In this document: positions 7,456-16,028 of the stretch, piece by piece
How the letters are laid out: each line of letters begins with the position of its first letter
How positions within the stretch are numbered: the first letter of the stretch is position 1
From: Alphaproteobacteria bacterium
Lineage (GTDB): Bacteria; Pseudomonadota; Alphaproteobacteria; GCA-2731375
Direction: 5' to 3'
Assembly: GCA_029937535.1 (NCBI GenBank)
Contig: JAPYPT010000015.1
Coordinates: 1 to 35,566 of the forward strand
Length of the DNA stretch: 35,566 nt
The notes under the pieces: generated by a model
The model's input: only the letters and a program-made list of their open reading frames with translations
Told to the model about the DNA's origin: nothing
Databases searched by the model: none
Made by a program: the position numbers and the translations under genes

Positions 7456-9336
7456 TCAGAGCGTGAAAAAGAAGGTTGCACCTTCATTCACCTCGCCTTC
7501 GGCCCATATGCGACCGCCATGTCGGCTGACAAGCCGCGCCACGGTGGCCAGGCCCACGCCAGTGCCTTCGAATTCCGTCATCGAATGCAGGCGTTGAAAA
7601 ATACCGAACAGTTTGTTCCCATAGGCCATATCGAACCCAGCGCCATTGTCGCGCACGAAGAAGACCGTTTCCCCTTGCTCGTCATAGGCGCCGAATTCTA
7701 TATGTGTCGCCGTCTCATTGCCAGTGAATTTCCACGCATTATTGAGTAGATTATCCAAAACCACACGCAACAATTTTGGATCGCCTTGGATCCGCAGATT
7801 TGGGGCAATCACTATTTTTGCGGCGCGATTTTTGGATCTCGCGGTCAGTTCCGACATATGTTCCTGGGCCAAGGCGGACAGATCGACGTCTTCGATTGTC
7901 ATATCCTGACGCGTGGCCCGCGATAGGGTCAGAATATCATCGATCATTTGCCCCATGCGCCGTCCGGCTTGGCTGATGCGGTCAAGATAGTTCCGGGCCT
8001 CGCCGTCGAAATGGTCGCCATAATCTTCCAACAAGGCCTGACTGAAGCCATCCATGCCGCGTAGCGGCGCGCGCAGATCGTGAGAGACCGAATATGCGAA
8101 GGCATCCAATTCCGCATTGGCTGTCTCCAGTTCCTGGGTACGTCTCAGAATGTCCTGCTCCGCTGTCTTTCGCACCGTGATATCGCGGCAACTGCCGACA
8201 AACATACGGCGATCGCCCAGGCGCATCTCCGTGACCGCCAGTTCAATCGGCATCTCATTGCCATCTTTATGAAGCCCGACGACTTCACGGCCCAGGCCAA
8301 TGATTTTTGCCTGCCCGGTCGCATAATAATTCCGCAGATACTGGTCATGCTGACCGCTGTCCCGCCCGGACATGATCATTTTGACGTTTTCACCGATAAC
8401 CTCATCGGCGGTATAACCGAAGGTCTTTTCAGCCGCGGGATTGAAGGACTGAACAATGCCCCTTTCATCGATCGTGATAATGGCGTCGAGGACGGTATCC
8501 AGGACAGCCACAATTCGCGCTTCATTTTCATGGGCATCGCGAGACAGGGCAAAAATGGATATCAGCAGACCAATCAGCACACAAATATAGCTGGCTTTCT
8601 TAAGCACATGGGCCGCATCAAATTCAAAATCGAAAATCTGGCCCGAGAAGGACATAAACACTGCCTGCCCGACGAAACCGATAATAAGCGAAAGAACCAA
8701 CCAATGTTCGAAGACATCGTGACGCCAGTCGCCCTTATTCAGATACCCGATCAAGGCCAGGAGGAAGAACAGAGCCGGGACAAATTCTTCGGGTCTATGG
8801 AAAATAAGATCCGGATAGTAGGCCGGCGGCAAGGGCACGAACGCAAAGAAAAGAAAACTCGAAATAGTAAATATCGTCACGAAGATATAAACGCCGATTG
8901 AATTGTATCTGCCCATCTCCCCTAGATTTTTTCCCCGCATCGCCGCAAACCAACCGAGAAACAGCAGAATTGAAAGAAATTGCCGCGAGGCAACCCAACT
9001 CCAAGGAATAAGCGCCGGCAGGTCTGACGGCATGTACGGCCTGAAATACGCCGACGTAACGATCATATGATAACCGTCCAGGAAAGCGGTTCCCAAGAAT
9101 CCGGTGCCAATGAAAAGGAAGATATTCTCAGCTTTGGAGTAATAGCGAACCAGGGCAAGCACGCCGACAATCAGCGCCAACAGCGTGGCGATCGTCTCAA
9201 GCACGGTGTGGAATGAAGTGCCCGACTGCCACGTACTGCCACGCATGAGCGCATAAACCAGGGCCAACCCCAAACCAAGCGTCCAGTAGCCGATGATCCG
9301 ATTTCTCGCGCCGTTTCGCATATTAGTGCTTCGCAT
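7456..9336 (-). CDS. Membrane sensor histidine kinase (MASE3-PAS-HisKA-HATPase)
   Basis: A 626-residue kinase. Residues about 10-270 hold several transmembrane helices of the MASE3 type (GYHMIVTSAYFRPYMPSDLP, then WSWVASRQFLS). A PAS domain follows (~280-395, FNPAAEKTFGYTADEVIGENV ending in DITVRK), then HisKA with H419 in SVSHDLRAPLRGMDGF, and HATPase (LLNNAWKFTG, DNGAGFDM, EGTGVGLATV). The HisKA/HATPase sequence is of the Cph1-like class that pairs with Rcp1-type regulators, matching the gene next downstream. The MASE3 ligand is unknown. ATG at 9336 lies only five bases after a candidate -10 element, so the message may be leaderless; ATG at 9321 is the alternative. Confidence 0.9.
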   Translation of the reverse strand: MRSTNMRNGARNRIIGYWTLGLGLALVYALMRGSTWQSGTSFHTVLETIATLLALIVGVLALVRYYSKAENIFLFIGTGFLGTAFLDGYHMIVTSAYFRPYMPSDLPALIPWSWVASRQFLSILLFLGWFAAMRGKNLGEMGRYNSIGVYIFVTIFTISSFLFFAFVPLPPAYYPDLIFHRPEEFVPALFFLLALIGYLNKGDWRHDVFEHWLVLSLIIGFVGQAVFMSFSGQIFDFEFDAAHVLKKASYICVLIGLLISIFALSRDAHENEARIVAVLDTVLDAIITIDERGIVQSFNPAAEKTFGYTADEVIGENVKMIMSGRDSGQHDQYLRNYYATGQAKIIGLGREVVGLHKDGNEMPIELAVTEMRLGDRRMFVGSCRDITVRKTAEQDILRRTQELETANAELDAFAYSVSHDLRAPLRGMDGFSQALLEDYGDHFDGEARNYLDRISQAGRRMGQMIDDILTLSRATRQDMTIEDVDLSALAQEHMSELTARSKNRAAKIVIAPNLRIQGDPKLLRVVLDNLLNNAWKFTGNETATHIEFGAYDEQGETVFFVRDNGAGFDMAYGNKLFGIFQRLHSMTEFEGTGVGLATVARLVSRHGGRIWAEGEVNEGATFFFTL

Positions 9337-9341
9337 TACAA

Positions 9342-9369
9342 ATCATAGCGGTGGGCGGATACTTCGCAA
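9342..9369 (-). promoter_or_regulatory. Candidate promoter of the three-gene signalling operon
   Basis: On the minus strand TTGCGA (9369-9364) and TATGAT (9347-9342) are separated by 16 bases, a good sigma70-type match. The -10 element ends five bases before the kinase ATG at 9336, which would place transcription start at or next to the start codon. This is inferred from sequence only. Confidence 0.4.
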
Positions 9370-9402
9370 AGAGAGGTTTTTTTTAGTGTAGAGTGCGTCC
9401 TT

Positions 9403-10546
9403 TTATCTGCCCCGGTCTTCGCCATCATCCTCTACGTTGAGACTGTCACCCCCCAGGCGCGCGGCCAGGGAAGCTTCCATGAAGCGGTCGAGATCGCCGT
9501 CCAGGACGCGTTGTGCATCGCCCCGTTCGACCCCGGTCCGTAAATCCTTGACCATCTGATAGGGGTGCAGGACGTAACTGCGGATCTGATGGCCCCAGCC
9601 GATATCGGTCTTTTCGTCCTCAATGGCCTTTTTCTCGGACTCCCGTTTTTGCAACTCCGCTTCGTACAGGCGCGCCTGCAGCATCTTCATGGCGGCGGCG
9701 CGGTTCTTGTGCTGGGAACGTTCCGCCTGGCATTGGACAACAATGCCCGTGGGTTCATGGGTGATGCGGATGGCGCTGTCCGTGGTATTGACGTGCTGGC
9801 CGCCGGCGCCCGAGGCCCGGTAGGTATCGACGCGCAAATCACCATCATTGATCTCAACCTCGAAGTCGTCATCGATCTCCGGGTAGATCCACACGGAGGC
9901 GAAGGAGGTATGACGGCGGGAGGCCGCATCAAAGGGGGAAATTCGGACCAGCCGGTGCACGCCGCTCTCGGTCTTCATCCAGCCATAGGCGTCCGCGCCG
10001 CGCACGTGCAAGGTGGCGGATTTCAGGCCCGCCTCCTCGCCGGCGCTGGCTTCCACCAGTTCGCACTTGAATTTGCGCTGGTCGCTCCACCGGCTGTACA
10101 TGCGCAAAAGCATCTCGGCCCAGTCCTGGGATTCCGTACCACCCGCACCGGCATGGATTTCCACATAACAATTATTACCATCCACCTCGCCCGAAAGCAT
10201 GGATTCCAAGCGCAATCGTTCCGCCCTGGCGCGCAATTCACCAAGTTGGGCTTCAGCCTCGGCGACGATTTCATCATCGCCTTCAGCCTCTCCCAGCTCA
10301 ATCAACTCAAGGCATTCCGCCAGCTCGCCTTCCATGCCGCGCAGACCGTTGATGCCATTGTCCAGGCCGGTGCGCTCCCGCATCAGTTTCTGTGCCCGGG
10401 CGGCATTGTCCCAAAGGCCGGGGTCCTCGATTAGTTTGTTAAGCTCGTCGAGCCGTTTGAGGGAGACATCCCAGTCAAAGATGCCTCCTTAGAAGGGCCA
10501 GGTTCTGGCCGATCTGGTTTGCAAAGGTTTCGGCTTCGGCACGCAT
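9403..10546 (-). CDS. prfB: Peptide chain release factor 2, with programmed +1 frameshift
   Basis: RF2 ends translation at UGA and UAA stops. The gene is read as 23 codons from ATG 10546 (GGAGAG upstream) down to 10478. It then shifts by one base past an in-frame TGA (10477-10475) and continues from 10476 to 9403, giving about 380 residues. The second part carries the RF2 hallmarks: SPF anticodon-like tripeptide (RISPFDAASRRH), the catalytic GGQ loop (GAGGQHVNTTDSA), HAGAGGTESQDWAEM, and a C-terminus containing DIGWGHQIRSYVL. The recoding site has the canonical layout, so this is not a pseudogene or sequencing error. It is the last gene of the amiC-pirin-mrcA-prfB run. An ATG at 10383 would start inside the protein and lose the N-terminal helical domain. 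Confidence 0.95.
10474..10489 (-). promoter_or_regulatory. RF2 programmed +1 frameshift signal
   Basis: On the minus strand an internal Shine-Dalgarno-like AGGAGG (10489-10484) is followed after three bases by CTT TGA C (10480-10474). This has the same order and spacing as the known RF2 autoregulatory site in Escherichia coli. Low RF2 slows termination at the TGA, and the CTT-decoding tRNA slips onto TTT, restoring the full-length frame. Confidence 0.95.
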
Positions 10547-10567
10547 GAATTCTCTCCGGCACACTAG

Positions 10568-10590
10568 AGCATGTTCTCTTTAAACATGCT
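10568..10590. repeat. Hairpin between mrcA and prfB
   Basis: Perfect 8-bp arms AGCATGTT and AACATGCT enclose a 7-base loop (CTCTTTA). It lies just upstream of the prfB start on the minus strand. There is no U-run after it in the direction of transcription, so attenuation, RNA processing or simply a repeat are all possible. Confidence 0.45.
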
Positions 10591-10605
10591 TGGATTCTTA
10601 AGAAA

Positions 10606-10678
10606 AGAGCAATTGAACCAATCATTTGGGTCGCGCCAAATACGTCTTGGGTTCACCCGATTGATTGAAAATTGCTCT
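10606..10678. repeat. Complete copy of AGAGCAATT palindrome family
   Basis: Outer arms AGAGCAATT (10606-10614) and AATTGCTCT (10670-10678) are perfect inverted repeats. An inner hairpin TTTGG-GTCGCG-CCAAA lies between them. The same outer arms and nested-hairpin layout occur at 31971-32031, and a right-arm fragment at 79-98. It is intergenic, between mrcA and prfB. Confidence 0.6.
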
Positions 10679-10683
10679 AATAA

Positions 10684-13101
10684 CTAATACAGACCGCCCG
10701 TACCGGCCCGTTTGCTCCCGCTAATTGCCTCCCTCGCAAGGGTGCCGTCAAGCACCGGGCCGGAAATATTTGGCACGGTGCCCGGTTTGAACGCCTCCAA
10801 TACCACCTTGCGGTCATTGGGTCCCGCCGGCAAACCAGTGGCGGAGGCGATGCGGACCAGTTGGATGCCGGGCGGAATGCGGAACGGTATCGCCGGCTGA
10901 TTGGCCAGGGCCTCGGCCATGAAGTCCCGGAACACCGGCACGGCGACGGAACTTCCCGTCTCGCGCCGGCCCAGACTGCGCGGATTGTCGAAACCGATAT
11001 AGACGCCCACGGCCAAATCCGGGGAAAATCCCAAAAACCAGGCATCACGGCTCTTGTTCGTCGTTCCGGTCTTTCCGGCCAGTGGTTTACCGACCGCCCT
11101 GATCCGAATGCCGGTCCCTCTTTGCACCACGCCTTCCAACATGGAGACCATCTGATAGGCGGTGCCCGGCTGTATGATCTGGTCCCGCCGGTCTGGAATC
11201 GCCGGCGCCTCTTGCTCATGCCAGCCGGAGGAGACGCAGCCCGGGCATTCCCGGTTGTCCTGGCGGAACACCGTGCGTCCCCGGCGGTCCTGGATGCGGT
11301 CGATAAGGGTGGGCGCCACCCGCTTGCCGCCATTAACCAGCATGGCGTAGGCCGTGGTCAGGCGCAACAAAGTCGTTTCCCCGGCGCCGAGCGCCATGGG
11401 CAGAAGCAGTGGCATGTGCGCCATGATGCCAAAGCGGCCGGAATATTCCACGACCTGGTCCATGCCGATATAATTAGCCAGGCGCACGGTCATCAGATTG
11501 CGGGATTTTTCGATACCCAAACGCAGGGTCGAGGGACCGTAAAAGCGTTTGGTATAATTGGAAGGCTTCCATTTGCCCTGGCCCGGCCCGGCATCGATGA
11601 CAAAGGGCGCGTCCAGCACCATGGAGGATGGCGTAAAACCGTTTTCCAGGGCGGCGGCGTAGACAAAGGGCTTGAAGGCGGAGCCCGGCTGGCGCATGGC
11701 CTGGGTCGCCCGGTTGAACTGCGAGGCCTTAAAGGAATAGCCGCCCGACATGGCCAGGATCCGGCCGGTATGGGGATCCATGGCAACCAGGGCGCCGTTG
11801 ATGGCGGGAATCTGCCGCAGGCTGAAACTGCCAGGTTGATAATTCTTGTCCGACTTCGGCACGGCGGAGACCGCAACCACATCGCCCACGGCCAGCACGT
11901 CGCCGGATCGGCGCACTCGTGGCCCCCGGGTCTCGCCCTTGCGCCAGGCCCGGGCCCAGGACAGGTGGGGCAGAAGGATCCGCCCCTCCACGCCATTGGA
12001 GAATCCGATCTCGGCCTGATCGGCCTGCAGCGCCAAAACGACCGCCATGTACCAAGCGCCGATGGCGGGCGGAATTGAAACCTTGCCCAGGGCGTCCAGC
12101 CAGTTTTCCATATCCTCGATCCGGGCCAAGGGGCCGCGCCAGCCGTGCCGGCGGTCATAGGCCTCCAGGCCGGCGCGGAGATTGCGGTCGGCAATGGTCT
12201 GCAGGGCCGGCTCCAGGGTCGCGCGCACGGACAAGCCGTCCTCGTACAGGCGTTTCTTGCCGTAGCGTTGCAATAGTTTCCGCCGGACTTCCTCGGCAAA
12301 ATAGCCCGCCTCGAATATGCGCGTGGGGTCGGGCCGGCGCATCAACAACGCCCGCGCCGCGCCGCGTTTAGCCTCCAACGGACTGATCACGCCGTTATCA
12401 GCCATGCGGGTCAAAACCCAGTTCCGCCTGTCCTTGGCCGCCTTGCGGTGGCGAAGGGGGTGATAATTGTTCGGCGCCTTGGGCAAGGCGGCCAGGAAGG
12501 CGGTCTCTTCCAGGGTCAATTCATCAAGGGATTTGTCAAAATAATTCAGGGCGGCGGCGGCCACGCCATAACTGCCCAGGCCGAGATAGATTTCATTCAG
12601 ATACAATTCCAGGATCCGGTCCTTGGAAAAGGCATGTTCGATGCGAAAGGCCAGAATGGCTTCCTTGACCTTGCGGCGGATCGAAACCTCGTTGGTCAAT
12701 AGAAAGTTCTTCGCCACCTGTTGAGTGATGGTCGATGCGCCCACCGGCCGCCGCTTGCCGCCGAGGTTTTTAATGTTGCGGTACATGGCCGAGGCGATGC
12801 CGGCGAAATCGATGCCGGGATGGGAATAAAAGGTTTTATCCTCGGCCGACAGAAAGGCCCGAATGACCCGGCGCGGCATGGCGGCGATCGGTACGAACAA
12901 CCGCCGCTGATGGGCGAATTCCCCGATCAAAGTACCATCGCCCGCATGCACCCGGCTCATCACCGCCGGCCGATAGTCCGCCAACTGGCTGTAATCGGGC
13001 AAATCCCGGCCAAACTGCCACAGCACGTACAGACCGCCGCCGCCGGCCAGCACGGCCAGTAGCAGAAGCAGCGAAAACACGATCGCCATAAACCGTATCA
13101 T
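10684..13101 (-). CDS. mrcA: Penicillin-binding protein 1A (bifunctional glycosyltransferase/transpeptidase)
   Basis: An 805-residue class A PBP that polymerises and crosslinks peptidoglycan at the outer face of the inner membrane. A single N-terminal membrane anchor (~4-28) is followed by a GT51 glycosyltransferase domain with E87 in SAEDKTFYSHPGID, then GASTITQQVAKNF and KDRILELYLNEIYLG. A linker/OB-like region follows, then the transpeptidase domain with nucleophile S474 in the SAFK motif, SRN (KSRNLMTV) and KTGTT near residue 676. All catalytic motifs are present and the length is normal for PBP1A. It follows the pirin gene by 88 bases and precedes prfB; amiC-mrcA-prfB is a familiar alphaproteobacterial order. 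ATG at 13089 is an alternative start. Confidence 0.95.
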   Translation of the reverse strand: MIRFMAIVFSLLLLLAVLAGGGGLYVLWQFGRDLPDYSQLADYRPAVMSRVHAGDGTLIGEFAHQRRLFVPIAAMPRRVIRAFLSAEDKTFYSHPGIDFAGIASAMYRNIKNLGGKRRPVGASTITQQVAKNFLLTNEVSIRRKVKEAILAFRIEHAFSKDRILELYLNEIYLGLGSYGVAAAALNYFDKSLDELTLEETAFLAALPKAPNNYHPLRHRKAAKDRRNWVLTRMADNGVISPLEAKRGAARALLMRRPDPTRIFEAGYFAEEVRRKLLQRYGKKRLYEDGLSVRATLEPALQTIADRNLRAGLEAYDRRHGWRGPLARIEDMENWLDALGKVSIPPAIGAWYMAVVLALQADQAEIGFSNGVEGRILLPHLSWARAWRKGETRGPRVRRSGDVLAVGDVVAVSAVPKSDKNYQPGSFSLRQIPAINGALVAMDPHTGRILAMSGGYSFKASQFNRATQAMRQPGSAFKPFVYAAALENGFTPSSMVLDAPFVIDAGPGQGKWKPSNYTKRFYGPSTLRLGIEKSRNLMTVRLANYIGMDQVVEYSGRFGIMAHMPLLLPMALGAGETTLLRLTTAYAMLVNGGKRVAPTLIDRIQDRRGRTVFRQDNRECPGCVSSGWHEQEAPAIPDRRDQIIQPGTAYQMVSMLEGVVQRGTGIRIRAVGKPLAGKTGTTNKSRDAWFLGFSPDLAVGVYIGFDNPRSLGRRETGSSVAVPVFRDFMAEALANQPAIPFRIPPGIQLVRIASATGLPAGPNDRKVVLEAFKPGTVPNISGPVLDGTLAREAISGSKRAGTGGLY

Positions 13102-13189
13102 GACGTGGTCAAATTGCCCCTCTGACGTTGGTAATCAAGTCCCAAAGCAATTACCTGGAGAATATGGCAGTTTCATGACTTGCCTTCAA

Positions 13190-14215
13190 TTAATCGCTAG
13201 CGGTTTCAACCCTGCCATCGGGGAATTTCGCGAACCGGCTGCTGTCCCTAGCGTGCACCGGCCCGTTCGTCGGCCACTGCCAGCCGCCGAAACCCGTGCG
13301 CTGATAATCCATGAAAGCCTGTTGCAATTCGTCCCGGCTGTTCATGACGAAGGGGCCGTGATGGGCGACGGGTTCGTTGATGGGGCGGCCTTGCAGCACC
13401 AATATCTCCGCTGATTCGCCGCCATTCCGAAGCTCAACACTGGTGTCCGCCGCCCAAACCACGCCGTGCCCAACGGCTATATCCTCTCCACCCATTTGCA
13501 GGCTGTCGCCCTGAAAGAAGAACAATTGCCGGTTAAAGCCGGGATCCGTTGGCGGCAAGGTCCAATGTGCGCCCGGCGCCATTTGAAGGACCCAGATAAC
13601 CACGCCATTGGCCCTATCGGCAGCCCAGGAATGGGGTGGCGGGAGAGGCGGCGCGGCGCCATCGGACAGCGCGCCGCAATAGCTGACCACCGTGGTTTCG
13701 CGGCCCTGGTCATCGGCGCTGGTGGTACGGGGAATTTGGTTTTGCCAAAACATGGCGAAATGCGATTCCACCATTTTGTCCTTGGCGGGCAGATTAAGCC
13801 AGATTTGAAACAGCTCCGTATGGTTGCCGCGATCTTGTTGGCGCAGGGGAAACATCTCGGAATGCACAATGCCCCGTCCAGCGGTCATCCATTGCAAATC
13901 GCCCTCGCCAAAACGGGCGCACGCGCCCATGGAATCGGCATGATCGATAAAGCCCCGGCGCGCCACGGTCACCGTCTCGAAACCGCGGTGGGGATGTTGG
14001 GGGAAACCCGGCACCCGGTCGCCATGATACATGCTCCAGCCGTCCCGGCCGCTAAAGTCCTGGCCGATGGCGCGTCCGGCAAGAGACTCCGCCGGCCCCA
14101 TATCCTCATCGCCCGCCGGATAGGCATCATTGTGATAGGCGCAAAACAAGAACGGATCCAGAGTTGGCCAGCGGCTGCCCAGCGGCATGATCTCCAACAT
14201 TCCAGAATTGCTCAT
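13190..14215 (-). CDS. Pirin family protein
   Basis: A 341-residue bicupin of the pirin family. The N-terminal cupin shows the metal-binding set HPHRGFETVT and GRGIVHSEMFP (three His and one Glu expected to hold iron). The second cupin covers the C-terminal half (PGAHWTLPPT, then GRPINEPVAHHGPFVMNS, a typical pirin ending). Bacterial pirins include quercetinase-like dioxygenases and redox-sensing proteins; the substrate cannot be told from sequence. Start ATG 14215 has GGGG about seven bases upstream. It sits between amiC and mrcA on the same strand with gaps of 63 and 88 bases, which looks like an insertion into a cell-wall gene cluster. No functional link to peptidoglycan is evident. Confidence 0.92.
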   Translation of the reverse strand: MSNSGMLEIMPLGSRWPTLDPFLFCAYHNDAYPAGDEDMGPAESLAGRAIGQDFSGRDGWSMYHGDRVPGFPQHPHRGFETVTVARRGFIDHADSMGACARFGEGDLQWMTAGRGIVHSEMFPLRQQDRGNHTELFQIWLNLPAKDKMVESHFAMFWQNQIPRTTSADDQGRETTVVSYCGALSDGAAPPLPPPHSWAADRANGVVIWVLQMAPGAHWTLPPTDPGFNRQLFFFQGDSLQMGGEDIAVGHGVVWAADTSVELRNGGESAEILVLQGRPINEPVAHHGPFVMNSRDELQQAFMDYQRTGFGGWQWPTNGPVHARDSSRFAKFPDGRVETASD

Positions 14216-14278
14216 TTATGTCCCCTAGTCAGTCGTTTCAATAATCTTCTCCAGCATGCCAGAACCTAGGCCCTAGAG

Positions 14279-15466
14279 CTATGATTTCTGAGCCGCGAAA
14301 TAGCTGTTCACGGCGCGGGCGATGGCGGCGGCGATGGCGGCGTGGGAGCGGGGATTGGTCAACATCCTCTCATCCCGCCGATTGGATAGATAACCCAGCT
14401 CTATCAGCACCGAGGGCACGTCCGGCGCCTTCAAAACCACGAACCCGGCGAACCGGTGGGGTTTGCGGCGCATATGGATCAGTTTCCGCAGATGCGGCAC
14501 CAATTCCGTGGCGAACTGCGCCGAATAGTTCATGGTTTCCCGCTGGGTCAGTACGATCAGAATTGACGTTACCTCGTCATCATGGCCTTTGAGATTCAGG
14601 CCCGCGATCAGGTCGGCGCGGTTTTCCTTGGCGGCCAGGGCCGCCGATTCCTTGTCGGAGGCGTTTTCAGACAGGGTATAGATACCACCGCCGCGGACGT
14701 TCCTGTTGGCGATTGAATCCGCATGGATCGAAATAAACAAATCCGCTCCCGCCGCCCGCGCCATGGCCACGCGCTGGCGCAACGGGATGAAAGTGTCGCG
14801 GGTCCGCGTCAGCCGCGCCCTTTGGCGGCCCATGGCCGTGATGGCTTTGCGGATCTGCCGGCCCATCCGCAAAGTGACGCGTTTTTCAAAGACACCGCTA
14901 ATCCCGATGGCTCCAGGGTCCACACCGCCATGGCCGGGATCGATCATAACCAATGGTTTGTGCGTCGGTTGCCGTTTCGGCTTTGGACGTCTCGGCGGCG
15001 CGGCGGGCCGCACCGCCTGTTTCGGTGGCGCCCGCAGGGTCTTCATGAAGGCTTGCCGGGAAACTTTTCGGATATCCAGGACGACGCGCGGGCCTTGGCC
15101 GTCGGAGGCGGGAACGATGAAGGAATTTACAACAATCCCCGGTCCCTTCAAATCCAAAACGACGCGGGCATTACCCGGTTGGTACTGGCCATAGCGCAAG
15201 CCCGCGATCAGGCCACCGTCCCGCCGCGCCGCCGCCGGCGGCACCTCCCATTGAATATCCGGCAAGTCCATGACGATGCGGTAAGGATCGGCCAAGGCAA
15301 ATATTTGAAAGCGGACGGGGGCGGATAGATCGAGCACAAAGCGGGTTTTGTCCTGATGGATGCCAATTCTGATGTCGTGGGCAACTATCTCGGCCCAGGC
15401 GCCATGGGAGGCTCCCCACCAGAAAATGGCGACGAATATCAGTGGCAGGCGTATTTTTGCAGGCAT
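14279..15466 (-). CDS. amiC: N-acetylmuramoyl-L-alanine amidase (AMIN + Amidase_3)
   Basis: A 395-residue periplasmic amidase that cleaves the bond between muramic acid and the stem peptide, mainly during septum splitting. A signal peptide (LIFVAIFWWGASHGAWA) is followed by an AMIN domain (~27-130, localising to septal wall) and a proline/arginine linker. The zinc-dependent Amidase_3 domain has IDPGHGGVDPGAIG (His), the Glu of FEKRVTL, SIHADSI (His) and the catalytic Glu near VLIELGYLSN. The inhibitory-helix region around ETMNYSAQFATELV is typical of AmiA/B/C enzymes needing EnvC/NlpD-type activation. The M23 protein at 2570-4156 is a conceivable but unproven activator type. It is divergent from rne, as in many alphaproteobacteria. 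Confidence 0.93.
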   Translation of the reverse strand: MPAKIRLPLIFVAIFWWGASHGAWAEIVAHDIRIGIHQDKTRFVLDLSAPVRFQIFALADPYRIVMDLPDIQWEVPPAAARRDGGLIAGLRYGQYQPGNARVVLDLKGPGIVVNSFIVPASDGQGPRVVLDIRKVSRQAFMKTLRAPPKQAVRPAAPPRRPKPKRQPTHKPLVMIDPGHGGVDPGAIGISGVFEKRVTLRMGRQIRKAITAMGRQRARLTRTRDTFIPLRQRVAMARAAGADLFISIHADSIANRNVRGGGIYTLSENASDKESAALAAKENRADLIAGLNLKGHDDEVTSILIVLTQRETMNYSAQFATELVPHLRKLIHMRRKPHRFAGFVVLKAPDVPSVLIELGYLSNRRDERMLTNPRSHAAIAAAIARAVNSYFAAQKS

Positions 15467-16028
15467 GGTACATCTAGTGGCTGCGAATCGCTAAACAACG
15501 ATATCCAATGTCGGCAACAATGGCCATGGCCGCCGACAATGGGGTCACGATTTTGGCACTATTGCGGCAGGTTAGTATTTTTGTTTGAGAAATCGGCTTA
15601 TCAAGCGTATATCATAATTCTTGTGTATTAGTTCCGTCACCGTTTCGCTGAATATAACTGTTCGGTGATTGCGTGGCGGCGAAGGCCGGGATTTCTGACG
15701 CCATGTTTTTTTTGGTGAGCACGCGTTCCGGACTGACGCCACTACGCCCATGGTTTGACGGATTGGATAGGTGAATTCGAAGCTAGGTTCGGCACACGGC
15801 CGGACCGGCGATGGTAGAAGGATCCCCGTCCTGGTCGGCCAAGGTGTCGGCGCGGTGGTTATATCCCGCGTCGCGCGATCTAGGCAGGAATGTTGCGATG
15901 AGGTTTTTTGCGACGATATTTCTGGGCCGCGCCGTTTGACGGGTTGATATCCCCATTTGCCGGCTTCGCTATAATTAGGGACCGCGGCGTCCGGCATATT
16001 CTGCCGGTTCGTGGCGGGCATGAAAGAT
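15467..16028. other. Divergent amiC/rne intergenic region and probable rne leader
   Basis: This is the longest gene-free stretch (about 560 bases). It contains a palindrome-bearing stem (GTCGGC 15510-15515 with GCCGAC 15532-15537, GGCCATGGCC inside). A candidate promoter lies at 15585-15613 and a TATAAT at 15970-15975. A stem TCACCG/CGGTGA (15637-15642, 15663-15668) and an 8-T run near 15706 are also present. No conserved small ORF is seen on either strand. If the upstream promoter is used, rne would have a leader of about 400 bases. Confidence 0.5.
15585..15613 (+). promoter_or_regulatory. Candidate rne promoter with long leader
   Basis: TTGAGA (15585-15590) and TATATC (15608-15613) are separated by exactly 17 bases on the plus strand. 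A second candidate -10, TATAAT, lies at 15970-15975 but has no good -35 at standard spacing. Inferred from consensus only. Confidence 0.35.

Noticed and set aside
8080-8901. Plus-strand open frame opposite the MASE3 kinase
   Set aside because: The minus strand encodes continuous MASE3/PAS/HisKA motifs here; the opposite product resembles no family.
10475-10477. In-frame stop in prfB read as a pseudogene or sequencing error
   Set aside because: The AGGAGG plus CTTTGAC context is the canonical RF2 recoding site and both frames carry RF2-like sequence.
10568-10590. Hairpin as an intrinsic terminator of mrcA
   Set aside because: No U-rich tract follows the stem in the direction of mrcA transcription.
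10861-12078. Plus-strand open frame of about 405 codons opposite mrcA
   Set aside because: Antisense shadow within a high-GC gene whose minus-strand frame has all PBP1A motifs in order.
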